From JAGPUQ01 sp050250395 (GTDB lineage Bacteria; Pseudomonadota; Gammaproteobacteria; Pseudomonadales; Porticoccaceae): a stretch of 64,000 bases of DNA. The notes under the pieces were generated by a model. It was not told the DNA's origin, made no database searches, and worked only from the letters and a program-made list of their open reading frames with translations. Shown here piece by piece: positions 8,308 to 17,892 of this stretch. The stretch spans positions 22,650 to 86,649 of the forward strand of contig JBFWOQ010000008.1 in NCBI GenBank assembly GCA_050250395.1, written 5' to 3'. The position numbers and the translations under genes were made by a program. Each line of letters starts with the position of its first letter. Within the stretch, counting starts at the first letter, position 1.

Positions 8308-9936
8308 TCAGTCGCCCGCGCGCCAGCCGTTGGTGATGGGATAACGGCGGTCGCGACCGAAGGCGCGCTCGCTCACGCGCAGACCCACCGGCGCCTGGCG
8401 GCGCTTGTACTCGTTGACATCCACCATGCGGATCACACGATAGACATCCTCCTCCGCGAAGCCGGCGGCGACGATATCGGCCGCGCTCGCATCCTGCTCC
8501 ACATAGAGTTCGAGGATACGATCCAGCACCGGATAGGGCGGCAGCGAATCCTCGTCCTTCTGGTCCGGCGCCAGCTCCGCCGAGGGCGGCCGCGTAATCA
8601 CGTCCTCGGGAATCACCGGCGCGATGCGGTTGCGGTAGCGCGACAGCTCGAACACCGTGACCTTGGGCACGTCCTTGAGCACATCGAGCCCGCCCGCCAT
8701 ATCGCCATAGAGCGTCGCGTAACCCACCGCCATTTCGCTCTTGTTGCCGGTGGTGAGCACCAGATAGCCCTTCTTGTTGGAGATGGCCATCAACAGCAGG
8801 CCGCGCGCCCGGGCCTGCAGATTCTCCTCGGTCTTGTCCGCAGGCAGGCCCGCGAACTCCTCCGCCAGCGCGCCCATGCAGGCGTCGTACACCCCCGCGA
8901 TATCGATGCTGCGATAACTCACCCCGAGCCGCTCCGCCTCCTGGCGGGCGCCATCCTTGCTGAGCTGCGAGGTGTAGCGAAACGGCAGCATGATCGCCTC
9001 CACCTGCGCGGCACCCAGGGCATCCACCGCGATGGCCAGCGTCAGGGCCGAATCGATACCGCCGGAAAGGCCGAGCACCACGCCCTTGAAGCCGTTTTTT
9101 TGCACATAGTCCCGCACCCCGACCACCAGCGCGCGATACACGGAGGCGATGGGTTCGAGCGGCGGCGCCAGCGAGTGCGCCGGCACGCTCACCACGCCGG
9201 CATCGACCGCCAGCGTCACCGGATAGAGCCCCTCGTCAAACTGCGGCGCCTGAAAACAGGGCGTGCCCCTGGCATCCACCACCAGCGATCCGCCGTCGAA
9301 GATCAACTCGTCCTGACCGCCGACCTGATTCACATAGACGATCGGCAGCCTGCCCTCACGCGCCCGCGCCGCCAATACTTCCTGACGTTTGTGCTGCTTG
9401 CCCCGGTGAAAGGGCGAGGCGTTGAGATTCAACATCAGGCGCGCGCCGGCCGCGGCGGCGACTGCCGTGGGTTCCGGAAACCACACGTCCTCGCAGATCG
9501 TCACCGCGGTGCGTACCCCGGCGATATCCAGCACGCAGGGCGCGCTGCCGGCGGCGAAATAGCGCTGTTCGTCGAACACCTGATAATTGGGCAGGCAGCT
9601 CTTGTCGTAGCGCGCCACCAGTTCGCCGTCGCGAATCACGCCGGCCGAGTTATAGAGCCTGCCCTGTTCGCGCCAGGGATAGCCGAGCACCGCGACCATG
9701 CCGCGGCAAGCGGCCCGCACCTCGGCCAGTGCCCGCTCGATGCGCGGTTGCAGCGCGGGCCGCAGCAGCAGGTCTTCCGGCGGATAACCGATCAGCACCA
9801 GTTCGGAAAACAGCACGACCTGCGCGCCCAGTTCGTCGCGCGCGGCGCGTACCGCCGCGACGACCTTGGCGGTATTGCCGGGGATGTCGCCGACCAGCGG
9901 ATTGAGCTGAGCCAGAGCCACTGTAAGCCGGTTCAT
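8308..9936 (-). CDS. nadE: Glutamine-dependent NAD+ synthetase
   Basis: A 542-residue two-domain enzyme that makes NAD+ from deamido-NAD+, ATP and glutamine. The N-terminal nitrilase-like glutaminase domain shows the Glu-Lys-Cys triad: Glu45 in FSELVLIGYPPEDLL, Lys in RYDKSCLPNY and Cys in VTICEDVWF. The C-terminal synthetase carries the P-loop VLGLSGGIDSALT and TTGNKSEMAVGYATLYGDMA. ATG 9936 (MNRLTVALAQLNPLVGD) fits the family; an in-frame start 33 bases upstream adds 11 unlikely residues. Length is normal for bacterial glutamine-using NadE. It is divergent from pilS, with 80 bp between starts. Confidence 0.95.
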   Translation of the reverse strand: MNRLTVALAQLNPLVGDIPGNTAKVVAAVRAARDELGAQVVLFSELVLIGYPPEDLLLRPALQPRIERALAEVRAACRGMVAVLGYPWREQGRLYNSAGVIRDGELVARYDKSCLPNYQVFDEQRYFAAGSAPCVLDIAGVRTAVTICEDVWFPEPTAVAAAAGARLMLNLNASPFHRGKQHKRQEVLAARAREGRLPIVYVNQVGGQDELIFDGGSLVVDARGTPCFQAPQFDEGLYPVTLAVDAGVVSVPAHSLAPPLEPIASVYRALVVGVRDYVQKNGFKGVVLGLSGGIDSALTLAIAVDALGAAQVEAIMLPFRYTSQLSKDGARQEAERLGVSYRSIDIAGVYDACMGALAEEFAGLPADKTEENLQARARGLLLMAISNKKGYLVLTTGNKSEMAVGYATLYGDMAGGLDVLKDVPKVTVFELSRYRNRIAPVIPEDVITRPPSAELAPDQKDEDSLPPYPVLDRILELYVEQDASAADIVAAGFAEEDVYRVIRMVDVNEYKRRQAPVGLRVSERAFGRDRRYPITNGWRAGD

Positions 9937-10016
9937 GGTATGGCGCCTGATTCCGCTGGAAGCGGGCATTTTCGGCTAAAATCCGGGCGCGAGCAAAAAC
10001 CCCACGGCCGGAGGCC

Positions 10017-11660
10017 ATGACCACGGACCGCACCGCGGACAACAGCAGCCAAGCCATGGGCTCGGTGCGGGTGTACGCCTTCTATCGGGCGACGTTCTCC
10101 CTGCTGTTTCTGGCGATCCTGCTCGGCGGCACCTCGCGCGGCCTGCTTGCCGCGACCCAACCACTGATCCAGTCCGGCACCATCTACGCCTTCATCGCCA
10201 CTTCCGCCGTATTTCTGGCGCACGCCCTGTGGCGTCGCTTCGCGCTCCGCCCCAGCGTCCTGTTCATCCATCTGGTGGTGGATGTCGGCTGCATGGCGGC
10301 GCTTACCTTTGCCAGCGGCGGCGTCGCGAGCGGGTTCGGCGTCCCACTCCTGATCACGATCGCCTGCGGCGCCGCCGCCTTTGGCGTGCGTCTGGCGTTG
10401 CTGCTCGCCGCCATCGCCAGCCTTGCCGTGCTCGGCCAGGAAATCGCCGTCGCCCTGACCCGCAACGGCGAACCCGGTCCGGTCGCGGCCGGCCTGCTGG
10501 GCATGCTGCTGTTCGCCTCCGCCATCAGCGTGCAGCGCGCCAATAGCCGCCTGCGCAGCGCCCAGCGGCGCGAAGCAGTACATGCCGACACGGCCGCGCA
10601 ACTACAACACCTCAATGAATTGATCATCCAGCGGATGCTGACCGGCATTCTGGTCGTCAATCCGTCCGGTCGCATCGAGCTGATCAACGCCGCGGCCGTA
10701 GGTCTGCTCGGCGGCCATCAGCCGCAGCGGCCGCTCGCGCCACGTCAGTTTCTCGGCGTCTGTCCCGAGCTGATGCGACTCCATCAGCGCTGGAAAGCCT
10801 ATCCCTGGCTGCAATTGCCGACCTTTGCCTCCGGCGGTACGGAAGTCCAGGCCAGCTTCGCCTCCCTGGACCGGCGCGACGGCCAGCGCACGCTGATTTT
10901 TCTGGAAGACAACCGCGCCAGCGCTCAGCGCGCCCAGCAGCTCAAGCTCGCCTCCCTGGGTGGGCTCACGGCCGGTATCGCCCATGAAATCCGCAATCCC
11001 CTGGGCGCCATCAGTCACGCCGCGCAACTGCTCGGCGAGCGTGGCGCGTCCGACGCTTCGGTACGGCAGCTCGCGGAAATCATCGTGCGGCATTCCGAGC
11101 GCCTGAATCAGATCGTCGAAAACGTGCTCCAGTTGTCCCGCCAGAAACCCGCCGAACTCGTGCGGTTCGATCTCAAGCGCTGGTTGCAGAAATTCCTCGC
11201 CGAATTCACCCAGCGGCCCGGACCGTCCGCCGCCATCGAGGCCGATACCCGCGGTCCCGCACTGCTCGTCGAGTTCGACCCGTCACAACTCAATCAGGTG
11301 CTGATCAACCTGCTCGACAACGCTGTCCGGCACAGCGCGGAGCACAGTGGCGAGCACTGGGCGGCACTGGAGCTCGGCACCGATGCCGCCAGCGGTCGGC
11401 CCTGGCTGGATGTACACGACCGCGGCACGGGTATAGGTGCCATCGAACAGCAGAGACTGTTCGAACCCTTTTTCACCACCTCGCGCACCGGTACCGGTCT
11501 CGGCCTGTATATTTCCCGCGAACTCTGCACAATGAATCGGGCCACGCTCGAGTATCGACCCCCGCCGCAGATCGGCCTCGCCACCGGGGCCTGCTTCCGG
11601 ATCGGCTTCGGGCATCCCGATCGCGTGCTCGACCAGCGCCCACGCACCATCGAGACCTGA
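10017..11660 (+). CDS. pilS: Sensor histidine kinase PilS
   Basis: A 547-residue membrane kinase. The first 170 residues hold about six hydrophobic segments, followed by a PAS-like region (ILVVNPSGRIELINAAAV). The H box is GIAHEIRNPLGA with phospho-accepting His323. The N, G1 and G2 boxes follow (INLLDNAVRHSA, DRGTGI, TGTGLGLYISRELC). GGAGG precedes ATG 10017. The response regulator gene starts three bases after the stop, giving the conserved pilSR pair that controls pilA through sigma-54. The downstream minor pilin operon makes this context secure. Confidence 0.93.
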   Translation: MTTDRTADNSSQAMGSVRVYAFYRATFSLLFLAILLGGTSRGLLAATQPLIQSGTIYAFIATSAVFLAHALWRRFALRPSVLFIHLVVDVGCMAALTFASGGVASGFGVPLLITIACGAAAFGVRLALLLAAIASLAVLGQEIAVALTRNGEPGPVAAGLLGMLLFASAISVQRANSRLRSAQRREAVHADTAAQLQHLNELIIQRMLTGILVVNPSGRIELINAAAVGLLGGHQPQRPLAPRQFLGVCPELMRLHQRWKAYPWLQLPTFASGGTEVQASFASLDRRDGQRTLIFLEDNRASAQRAQQLKLASLGGLTAGIAHEIRNPLGAISHAAQLLGERGASDASVRQLAEIIVRHSERLNQIVENVLQLSRQKPAELVRFDLKRWLQKFLAEFTQRPGPSAAIEADTRGPALLVEFDPSQLNQVLINLLDNAVRHSAEHSGEHWAALELGTDAASGRPWLDVHDRGTGIGAIEQQRLFEPFFTTSRTGTGLGLYISRELCTMNRATLEYRPPPQIGLATGACFRIGFGHPDRVLDQRPRTIET

Positions 11661-11662
11661 TC

Positions 11663-13054
11663 ATGCTCAAGGCACTTGTCGTCGACGACGAACCCGATAT
11701 CCGCGAACTGCTCACCCTGACGCTGCGCCAGCTCGGCCTCGACGTCACCACCGCCGCGACCCTGAACGAAGCCTTCGGCGCGCTGAAAGCCGAGTCCTTC
11801 GCGGTCTGCATCACCGATATGCGCCTGCCCGACGGCGACGGTCTCAACCTGATCGACCACATCCAGCTCAAATACCCGGAACTGCCGGTGGCCATGATCA
11901 CCGCCTACGGCAATACCGATCTGGCGGTACAGGCATTGCAGCGTGGGGCCTTCGATTTCGTCTCCAAACCCATTCAACTGCAACGCTTGCGGACCCTGGT
12001 GCAGACCGCCCTCAAGCTCGCGAGCCCGCTCGCCGCCAGCGAGCCCCCGGGCTCCGCGCAGGAGTTCATTGGCGATTCGCCGTCCATCCAGAAATTGCGG
12101 CGCGAAATCGCCCGCGTCGCCCGCAGCCAGGCGCCGGTGTGCATTCGCGGCCCCTCGGGCAGCGGCAAGGAAATCGTCGCCCGCTCCATCCACCGTCAGA
12201 GTCCGCGCGCCGACCGGCCTTTCGTGCCGGTGAACTGCGGCGCGATTCCCGCGGAACTGATGGAGAGCGAATTCTTCGGCCATATCAAGGGCAGCTTCAC
12301 CGGCGCTCACCAGGACAAGCGCGGCCTGTTCGAGATGGCCGAGGGCGGCACCCTGTTTCTCGACGAGATCGCCGAGCTGCCGCTGCCGATGCAGGTCAAG
12401 CTGCTGCGCGCCATTCAGGAAAAGGCCATTCGCCGGGTCGGCGAAGGCAGCGAGCTCAATGTCGATGTCCGTATCCTCAGCGCCACCCACCGCGATCTGG
12501 AACAGGACCTGAGCGACGGCCGCTTTCGGCAGGACCTCTACTACCGCATCAACGTCATCGAAATCGTGGTGCCGGCGCTGCGCGATCACCCCCAGGACAT
12601 CCCCGCGCTCGCCAGTTATTTCCTCGACCGCCTGGGCGACGAAACCGGCATGGAAGCGCCGCTGCTGAGCCCGGCCGCGCTCGCCGAGCTCCAGCGATAC
12701 AGCTTTCCCGGCAATGTGCGGGAACTGGAAAACATTCTGGAACGGGCGTCTACCCTGTGCGAACACCGCCGCATCGAACCCGGGGATCTGCGCCTGTCGG
12801 CGGACCCGATGGCGGCGCCGAACGCGCCCGGCGATACGCGGCCCCGGCAGTCGCCCGCGCCCCACGACAGCCTGCCGAGCGAAGCCGACATCCTGGCGGC
12901 CGGCGATCTGGAAACCTATCTGGAAAATATCGAGCGCGCGGTGCTGGAACGCACCCTGCTCGCCGCGCGCTGGAACAAGACCCTGGCCGCCGAGCGGCTC
13001 GGGCTCAGCTTTCGCCAGATCCGCTACAAGCTGAAGAAGCTGGGCATCGATTGA
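11663..13054 (+). CDS. pilR: Sigma-54-dependent response regulator PilR
   Basis: A 463-residue NtrC-family activator. The receiver domain has the acidic pair at VDDEPD and the phosphorylated Asp52 (ITDMRLPDGDG). The AAA+ domain carries the Walker A segment GPSGSGKE and the sigma-54 contact loop as GSFTGA, the variant usual in PilR, then GGTLFLDEIAELP. The C-terminal Fis-type HTH reads RWNKTLAAERLGLSFRQIRY. It should activate the pilin promoter when phosphorylated by PilS. The gene ends convergently to pilE, 126 bp away. Confidence 0.94.
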   Translation: MLKALVVDDEPDIRELLTLTLRQLGLDVTTAATLNEAFGALKAESFAVCITDMRLPDGDGLNLIDHIQLKYPELPVAMITAYGNTDLAVQALQRGAFDFVSKPIQLQRLRTLVQTALKLASPLAASEPPGSAQEFIGDSPSIQKLRREIARVARSQAPVCIRGPSGSGKEIVARSIHRQSPRADRPFVPVNCGAIPAELMESEFFGHIKGSFTGAHQDKRGLFEMAEGGTLFLDEIAELPLPMQVKLLRAIQEKAIRRVGEGSELNVDVRILSATHRDLEQDLSDGRFRQDLYYRINVIEIVVPALRDHPQDIPALASYFLDRLGDETGMEAPLLSPAALAELQRYSFPGNVRELENILERASTLCEHRRIEPGDLRLSADPMAAPNAPGDTRPRQSPAPHDSLPSEADILAAGDLETYLENIERAVLERTLLAARWNKTLAAERLGLSFRQIRYKLKKLGID

Positions 13055-13180
13055 AATCCGCGCGGCCGGTATCACATCAACCCGTGCGCCGCGGTCTCCG
13101 GATGGTTATGGCCAGGTCATGGCGCCGCGCGCCGATCCGCCCGGACCGGTCAGCGCGGCATTCCCGCCAGCTTCACCCCT

Positions 13181-13603
13181 CTACCAGCAGTCTGCGGGTG
13201 TCCGCACTCCCAGATGCGACAGCGTCATGGTGGCGCAATCGCTGTCCTTCGCCTGGGGCCCGGTAGCCACGGCCCGCAGCGTATAGGCGGTCGCCGAGGG
13301 AGCCACCGAGAACGAGATCGTGTAGTAGGCCTCGGTGGAGGTCGTGGTGGGCCAGACATCGGTGGCGGCGGCGGTGCCCAGGGTGGCCCCCGCGTAGGTG
13401 TTGTTTTCCGTGAAACGACGCTCCAGATTCTGCGCCACCTGCAGCAAGGTGGCGCGCGCATCCGAGCGGTTACTGCGTCGCACCGAGTCGGTATAGTTCG
13501 GGTAGGCGGCCGCCACCAGAATCGCCACGATGGTTACCACCACCATCAGCTCGATCAGGGAAAACCCGGCCTGCCGCGACGGGATACGCATCGCTCTCAT
13601 CAT
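13181..13603 (-). CDS. pilE: Type IV minor pilin PilE
   Basis: A 140-residue prepilin and last gene of the minor pilin operon. The prepilin peptidase site and helix read QAGFSLIELMVVVTIVAILV, with Glu5 of the mature protein present. YPNYTDSVRRSNRSDARATL continues the alpha-1 spine, and a Cys pair near the C-terminus (SDCAT...ADCW) can form the D-region disulphide. Two adjacent ATGs occur at the start; either adds only one residue. PilE primes pilus assembly with the other minor pilins and PilY1. It follows the pilY2-like gene by 35 bp. Confidence 0.92.
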   Translation of the reverse strand: MMRAMRIPSRQAGFSLIELMVVVTIVAILVAAAYPNYTDSVRRSNRSDARATLLQVAQNLERRFTENNTYAGATLGTAAATDVWPTTTSTEAYYTISFSVAPSATAYTLRAVATGPQAKDSDCATMTLSHLGVRTPADCW

Positions 13604-13638
13604 CGCACCCCGCCCGTCAGCCCATCACCACGGCCATG

Positions 13639-13956
13639 TCAGTCGACCTGCAATTGGAGCACGCGGATCTCGGGGACACTGCCGGGACCGGTGGGGCGGA
13701 TTTCGTAGCTGACCGAAACCCCGGGTTCCAGATCGGTGGCCGAGATGCGTTCCCCGCCGTAACCCAGCAGCTTGGTAGCCGGGCCGACATGCGCCTGACG
13801 GCCTTCGACCACCAGAGTCCCGGTAGCCCGGTCATAGGCCTGGACCCTGCCGCCGTGGCGGCCGTCACCCGCCACGGCAGGTGCCGCCACCAGGCTGAGG
13901 ACCAGCGCCAGCGCCCATGGCAAGCGGCGGTGGACCGGCGTGTGCGGCTTCATCAT
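13639..13956 (-). CDS. pilY2: PilY2-like small exported protein
   Basis: A 105-residue protein with an N-terminal signal peptide (LPWALALVLSLVAAPAVAGD) and a small beta-rich remainder (GRVQAYDRATGTLVVEGRQ). Its place between pilY1 and pilE is that of PilY2, a protein of unresolved function in pilus biogenesis. Assignment rests mainly on context and on size. A GGAG site precedes the ATGATG start. That start region is an exact 14-bp tandem duplication (13955-13982) which creates a five-codon leader reading frame ending on the start codon. Confidence 0.72.
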   Translation of the reverse strand: MMKPHTPVHRRLPWALALVLSLVAAPAVAGDGRHGGRVQAYDRATGTLVVEGRQAHVGPATKLLGYGGERISATDLEPGVSVSYEIRPTGPGSVPEIRVLQLQVD

Positions 13957-13982
13957 GTCTTCGTCTCCATGTCTTCGTCTCC
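13955..13982 (-). repeat. 14-bp tandem duplication over pilY2 ribosome site and start
   Basis: ATGTCTTCGTCTCC occurs twice in a row on the plus strand. On the minus strand this duplicates GGAGACGAAGAC plus the start of ATG. The upstream copy opens a mini-frame M-E-T-K-T-stop (13971 to 13954) whose TGA overlaps the pilY2 ATG, so translational coupling is possible. Confidence 0.8.
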
Positions 13983-13996
13983 TCTGCTTGGCCGGG

Positions 13997-16900
13997 CTAC
14001 TGCAACTGGCGCCAGGACTGGCGGCCGCTGCCGGTATTGCCGGGTTCCACGGTCACCTCGATCACGCCGGTGGTACCGCTGGTGTACTTGTACTCCAACT
14101 CGCCGGCGCCAACGATACCCGGTGTCTTGATGACCCCTTCGTTCGACTTCTTGCCGCTCACCGGTACCAGGATCGTCTCGCCGGCGACGGTGATCTCGAC
14201 ATAGTCGGCCGCAGTAAATTGCTGGTCGTCATTGAGATCGAAGGGCGAGAACGGCAACCGCGACCCGGTGACCGAATCCATCTCCATGAGCCAACTGGTG
14301 CCGCCGAGCACGCAGGCGCTGTCGTTGGGGATCACCGTGGTGAAGATTATCCGCTGATCGCGCACGATAGGGCGACTGACCTGTCGTTCGCCAACCGTCG
14401 GCAAGTCGAGAAACCAGCCCTTTTGCGCCGGGGAAGGGGACAGCAAAGTGGTGACGCGCACATCGACCGGGTTGGCCGTTCCGGCGGAAGGATTATCGGG
14501 ATCGCTGGCGGGGATTTCCGCGATCACGCTCTGCTGCAGCAAGGCGCTGCGCGAACCGGTGACTGCCGCACCGTCGTCGTAGACGCCATAGAAGGTCTGC
14601 GTCTGCTGGGGCGGGGTTGCCCGGCGGTCCACTTCCTCGAAGTACTTGCCGGTGCCGAACAGGACCACCACCCCGGAGACCGGGTGCCTGGTGACCTCCG
14701 GCCGCGCGGTGATGGGTTGCGGGGTGCCCACCGGATCCGTGGCCACAAACAGCGGCGTGCCCCCAAAGGCCACCGCCCAGGAGGCGGCACTGCCGCCGCT
14801 CACATCGAATTTCCACAGGTTGCCGCGCATGTCGCCGGCATAGATGGCGTCGGTGATGCGGTCGTCGTCCACGTCGACGGGGATCGGCGAGGACAGCCCG
14901 TTCGGGAGGCTGGCACTGCCCACTCCGGTGTCGATCTTGGCCATCACTGAACCGTCTTCCAGATCGAGGATGAACAGCACGGCGCGATGATTGGTGCTGT
15001 TGTAGCCATTGCCCACTACCGCCGCCCACTTGCCGTTGGCCATGCGCACCACGCTCGGCTGGCCGTAGGTGTAGCCGAGGTCCGCGTCATCGGTCACGTT
15101 GACGTTCGTATCGCCCGTCACGGCCATATCCCACAGCACCTTGCCGGGGCCGAAGCTCGCGGGGTCGGTGACATCGAGCGCGAACACGCCGCGCCCGCCG
15201 GCGCCCAGCGAGCCCACCAGCACCGTGTGCCAGGCGTCGCCGCTGCCGGTATCCATATAGGCATCGCCGAATCCGGCCGTGCCATCGACAAAGAATCTGT
15301 GGCTGTAATCGGGATTGGAGAGCAGCTTGAGGTTCGGATACACCGCGAGTGGGATGTACGCGAAGCGCTCCACGCCGGCACCGGAACCGGTCTTGTTGGC
15401 CTGAAAGCCGTGCAGCATACCGTCGTTGGCGCCCACATAGACCATGGGCTGGCGGCTGGTGTAGGCCGCCGAGGCGCGGAAGCTCAGGTAGCTGGAGCCC
15501 TCACTGCCCGGCAGCAACTGATAGCCGAAGTCCTGCTGGCCGACGAACTGGGGATCGGAGTTGACGATATCGCCCAACAGCACCGAGCGGTCGCGGAAGT
15601 CGCCGCCGTTCTGCTCCTCCAGGCTTTGATCGCCGCGCAGGTAGCCGAGCACCAGATCGCCCTGCCCGGTAATGCCCGGATTGCAAAGCGAGCAATTCAG
15701 CCGGCACTTCTTGCCGGATTTACCTCCCCCGCTGGTGCACCATAAAGGGTTGCAGGTCGCGCAGTACAGCGGATCGCTCACCAGCTTCAGCGCGTTTTGC
15801 TGTCCACTGCTGAGATTGGCCCATGCCGCCGTAACGCCGGCGCGCGTGCTGGAATTCTGCGTGACGATGGTTCGCGAGCCGAAGGCCGGAATGCGCGACG
15901 CCGCATTCCATATCTCGCTGCCCACCATGCCGCCGGAGATGACGTCGATGGCCTTGAGGTCGCCGCTCCAGTCCGCGCCATTGAAGCGCGCCTGATAGAT
16001 CAACAGGTCATTGGTATCGAACCGGGTAGAGTTGAGCGCGACCGACGCCGCGGCGCTGGCCTTGGTCTGGATATCGAGCACCGCCTCCTGCAGCGCGGCC
16101 GTCAGTTCCGCGGCGTTCTTGGCGACGAAGAACTGGCCGTTGCCGTAATCGGCAGCGTCCTGCAGCATCTGGTTGGCGGTGGCGAAACCCACGGTGTAGG
16201 TCAGGATGTTCTGCTGGCGGAAGTCGGGCTCGTCCGGGTCGGGCGGCGGATCGCTCAGGCTGCCCCAGGGCTCGCCTTCGGCGTCCGTTCCGGTCGAAAA
16301 GATATCCAGATCGAAGCCGAACTTGGCGATGTCGTCGAGGTAGAGGCTCCATCCCTCGCTGCCCTCGCCGAAGCCCGACTCCGGCTGAAAGCCGTCGGAA
16401 TACTGGGGAAAAATCGGGTAAGTCGATTGGCTGGTGGCCGGCGCCAGATTGTCCCAGTCGGGCAGCGAACGGGTGCCATCCGCGACATCCGCCGGATCAT
16501 TGCTCGGGAAGGTGGTGTCCCGGGTCGGGTAGCCGTCGGTGATGGCGATGATGTAGTTGTCCTGGCAGCGGTACTGCACCGGGCTGGTGTAGCTGGTGCC
16601 GCTGTGATAGTAACTCGACAGGCCGCGGAAATAGCGGGTCAGCTCGTAATGGGCCTCGGCCAGCGGGGTGTTCGAGTCAGCGCTCATGCCGCCGATGTCG
16701 CTGGTCAGATTGCCCAGATGCGACGCGGAGGAGTCGTCGCAGACCTCCAGGACCGTGCCGCCGTGACCATAGCTATAACCGGACGGTCCGTAGAATTCAC
16801 TGACTCCGAACCGTACCCCGGTGACGGTATTGACCAGATCCGTGGCCACCTGCCTGGCGACCTGCATCCGGGTCTCGTTGGGGATGGGCGGCAGCGCATT

Positions 16901-17350
16901 GCTGCCCGTGGTGAAGGTCTGGAACAGATAGTTGAGATAGTTGCCGGTGTAGCGGGTGTCGCCACCCTCCGCCGGATTGGGCAGGCACAGGGTTTTGCCG
17001 CTTTGCACTACACGCCGGCCGGCCCCGCTCGCGCAGCTTTCATCGTTGTCGATACTGACGATGTGGTAATTGCCGTTGCTGGGATTGAAACCCCAGTCCG
17101 GATATACCACCGCGGGATCGAAGTCTTCGTCCCAGATGATGTTGTCCATGCTGCCCGAGGTATCGACCAGCAGCATCACATTGGGCGTCACCGTGCCCGA
17201 GGAGAACATGGGCAACTGATAGGTATCGAACGCCGCCCGCCCGGGCGTCGCGAACGCCGCCAGCGCGAACCCCAGGATGGCGAGCGCCCGCGACGGCGCA
17301 TGGTTCCACCATTTGCCCGATTGGCCCAGGGCCTTCCGCTCAATGGCCAT
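13997..17350 (-). CDS. pilY1: PilY1, pilus tip adhesin / C-terminal beta-propeller protein
   Basis: A 1117-residue exported protein. The ATG at 17350 follows GGAGGG by seven bases; sequence upstream in the same frame is pilX read out of frame. After a signal peptide, a von Willebrand A-like domain shows the metal site VMLLVDTSGSMDN. The C-terminal half is a PQQ-type propeller with a calcium-loop segment DVDDDRITDAIYAGDMRGN. Length is close to pseudomonad PilY1. An unusual cysteine cluster (about residues 530-560, bases 15676-15765) contains CATC, WC and CSLC elements. PilY1 sits at the pilus tip with the minor pilins and affects adhesion, retraction and surface sensing. Confidence 0.93.
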   Translation of the reverse strand: MAIERKALGQSGKWWNHAPSRALAILGFALAAFATPGRAAFDTYQLPMFSSGTVTPNVMLLVDTSGSMDNIIWDEDFDPAVVYPDWGFNPSNGNYHIVSIDNDESCASGAGRRVVQSGKTLCLPNPAEGGDTRYTGNYLNYLFQTFTTGSNALPPIPNETRMQVARQVATDLVNTVTGVRFGVSEFYGPSGYSYGHGGTVLEVCDDSSASHLGNLTSDIGGMSADSNTPLAEAHYELTRYFRGLSSYYHSGTSYTSPVQYRCQDNYIIAITDGYPTRDTTFPSNDPADVADGTRSLPDWDNLAPATSQSTYPIFPQYSDGFQPESGFGEGSEGWSLYLDDIAKFGFDLDIFSTGTDAEGEPWGSLSDPPPDPDEPDFRQQNILTYTVGFATANQMLQDAADYGNGQFFVAKNAAELTAALQEAVLDIQTKASAAASVALNSTRFDTNDLLIYQARFNGADWSGDLKAIDVISGGMVGSEIWNAASRIPAFGSRTIVTQNSSTRAGVTAAWANLSSGQQNALKLVSDPLYCATCNPLWCTSGGGKSGKKCRLNCSLCNPGITGQGDLVLGYLRGDQSLEEQNGGDFRDRSVLLGDIVNSDPQFVGQQDFGYQLLPGSEGSSYLSFRASAAYTSRQPMVYVGANDGMLHGFQANKTGSGAGVERFAYIPLAVYPNLKLLSNPDYSHRFFVDGTAGFGDAYMDTGSGDAWHTVLVGSLGAGGRGVFALDVTDPASFGPGKVLWDMAVTGDTNVNVTDDADLGYTYGQPSVVRMANGKWAAVVGNGYNSTNHRAVLFILDLEDGSVMAKIDTGVGSASLPNGLSSPIPVDVDDDRITDAIYAGDMRGNLWKFDVSGGSAASWAVAFGGTPLFVATDPVGTPQPITARPEVTRHPVSGVVVLFGTGKYFEEVDRRATPPQQTQTFYGVYDDGAAVTGSRSALLQQSVIAEIPASDPDNPSAGTANPVDVRVTTLLSPSPAQKGWFLDLPTVGERQVSRPIVRDQRIIFTTVIPNDSACVLGGTSWLMEMDSVTGSRLPFSPFDLNDDQQFTAADYVEITVAGETILVPVSGKKSNEGVIKTPGIVGAGELEYKYTSGTTGVIEVTVEPGNTGSGRQSWRQLQ

Positions 17351-17352
17351 GG

Positions 17353-17892
17353 TCATTCCCTCCGATAGATGGATTGCAGTAGTACCACGTTGTTGAGGTT
17401 GCCACCCACGGCGCGGGCGGTGATCCGGTAATACACGGTTTCCGGCTGTGGCTGCCCCGACGCCAGGCTGCCGCCGCTGCCCGGCGTGCGGGCGAGTTCC
17501 TCGATGATGTACACGGGCTGGGCGGCAACCTCGCCGAGGGTGCCGCCATAGGCGATGCCGTTGCTGCCCCAATCGCTCGCGCTCCAGCCGTCCCAGACAG
17601 AGGGTGCGCTCGGCAGCGGCGCCAGGTAGAGGCCACCACTGCCACTGAACGCCGGCAGCGCCGCCTGCTGAAGGAAACGTTCGCCTTCGCGCAGCGCGGC
17701 CTCGCCGGCCTGGAATGCGAGCTGCCGGTTGTGGGTGGCCGCCACCATCCGCTCCTGCAGGATATTGACCCGGGCCGCGCCGACCCCGGCCAGGGTCAGT
17801 ACCACCAGCAGGATCAGCGCCAGCGGCAGCACCAGACCTTGTTGCCGGGAGCGCGGCGCGGTTGGCATGCGCGGGGGTGCGGCGGCAGTCAT
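17353..17892 (-). CDS. pilX: Minor pilin PilX
   Basis: A 179-residue prepilin-like protein with the processing site and helix RQQGLVLPLALILLVVLTLA. As in PilX and GspK-like subunits, the mature fifth residue is not Glu, consistent with a position near the tip. QERMVAATHNRQLAFQAGEAALREGE is the PilX_N domain signature. Its start overlaps the pilW stop by one base, and its TGA overlaps the ATGACCATG start region of pilY1, so the genes are translationally coupled. Confidence 0.9.
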   Translation of the reverse strand: MTAAAPPRMPTAPRSRQQGLVLPLALILLVVLTLAGVGAARVNILQERMVAATHNRQLAFQAGEAALREGERFLQQAALPAFSGSGGLYLAPLPSAPSVWDGWSASDWGSNGIAYGGTLGEVAAQPVYIIEELARTPGSGGSLASGQPQPETVYYRITARAVGGNLNNVVLLQSIYRRE

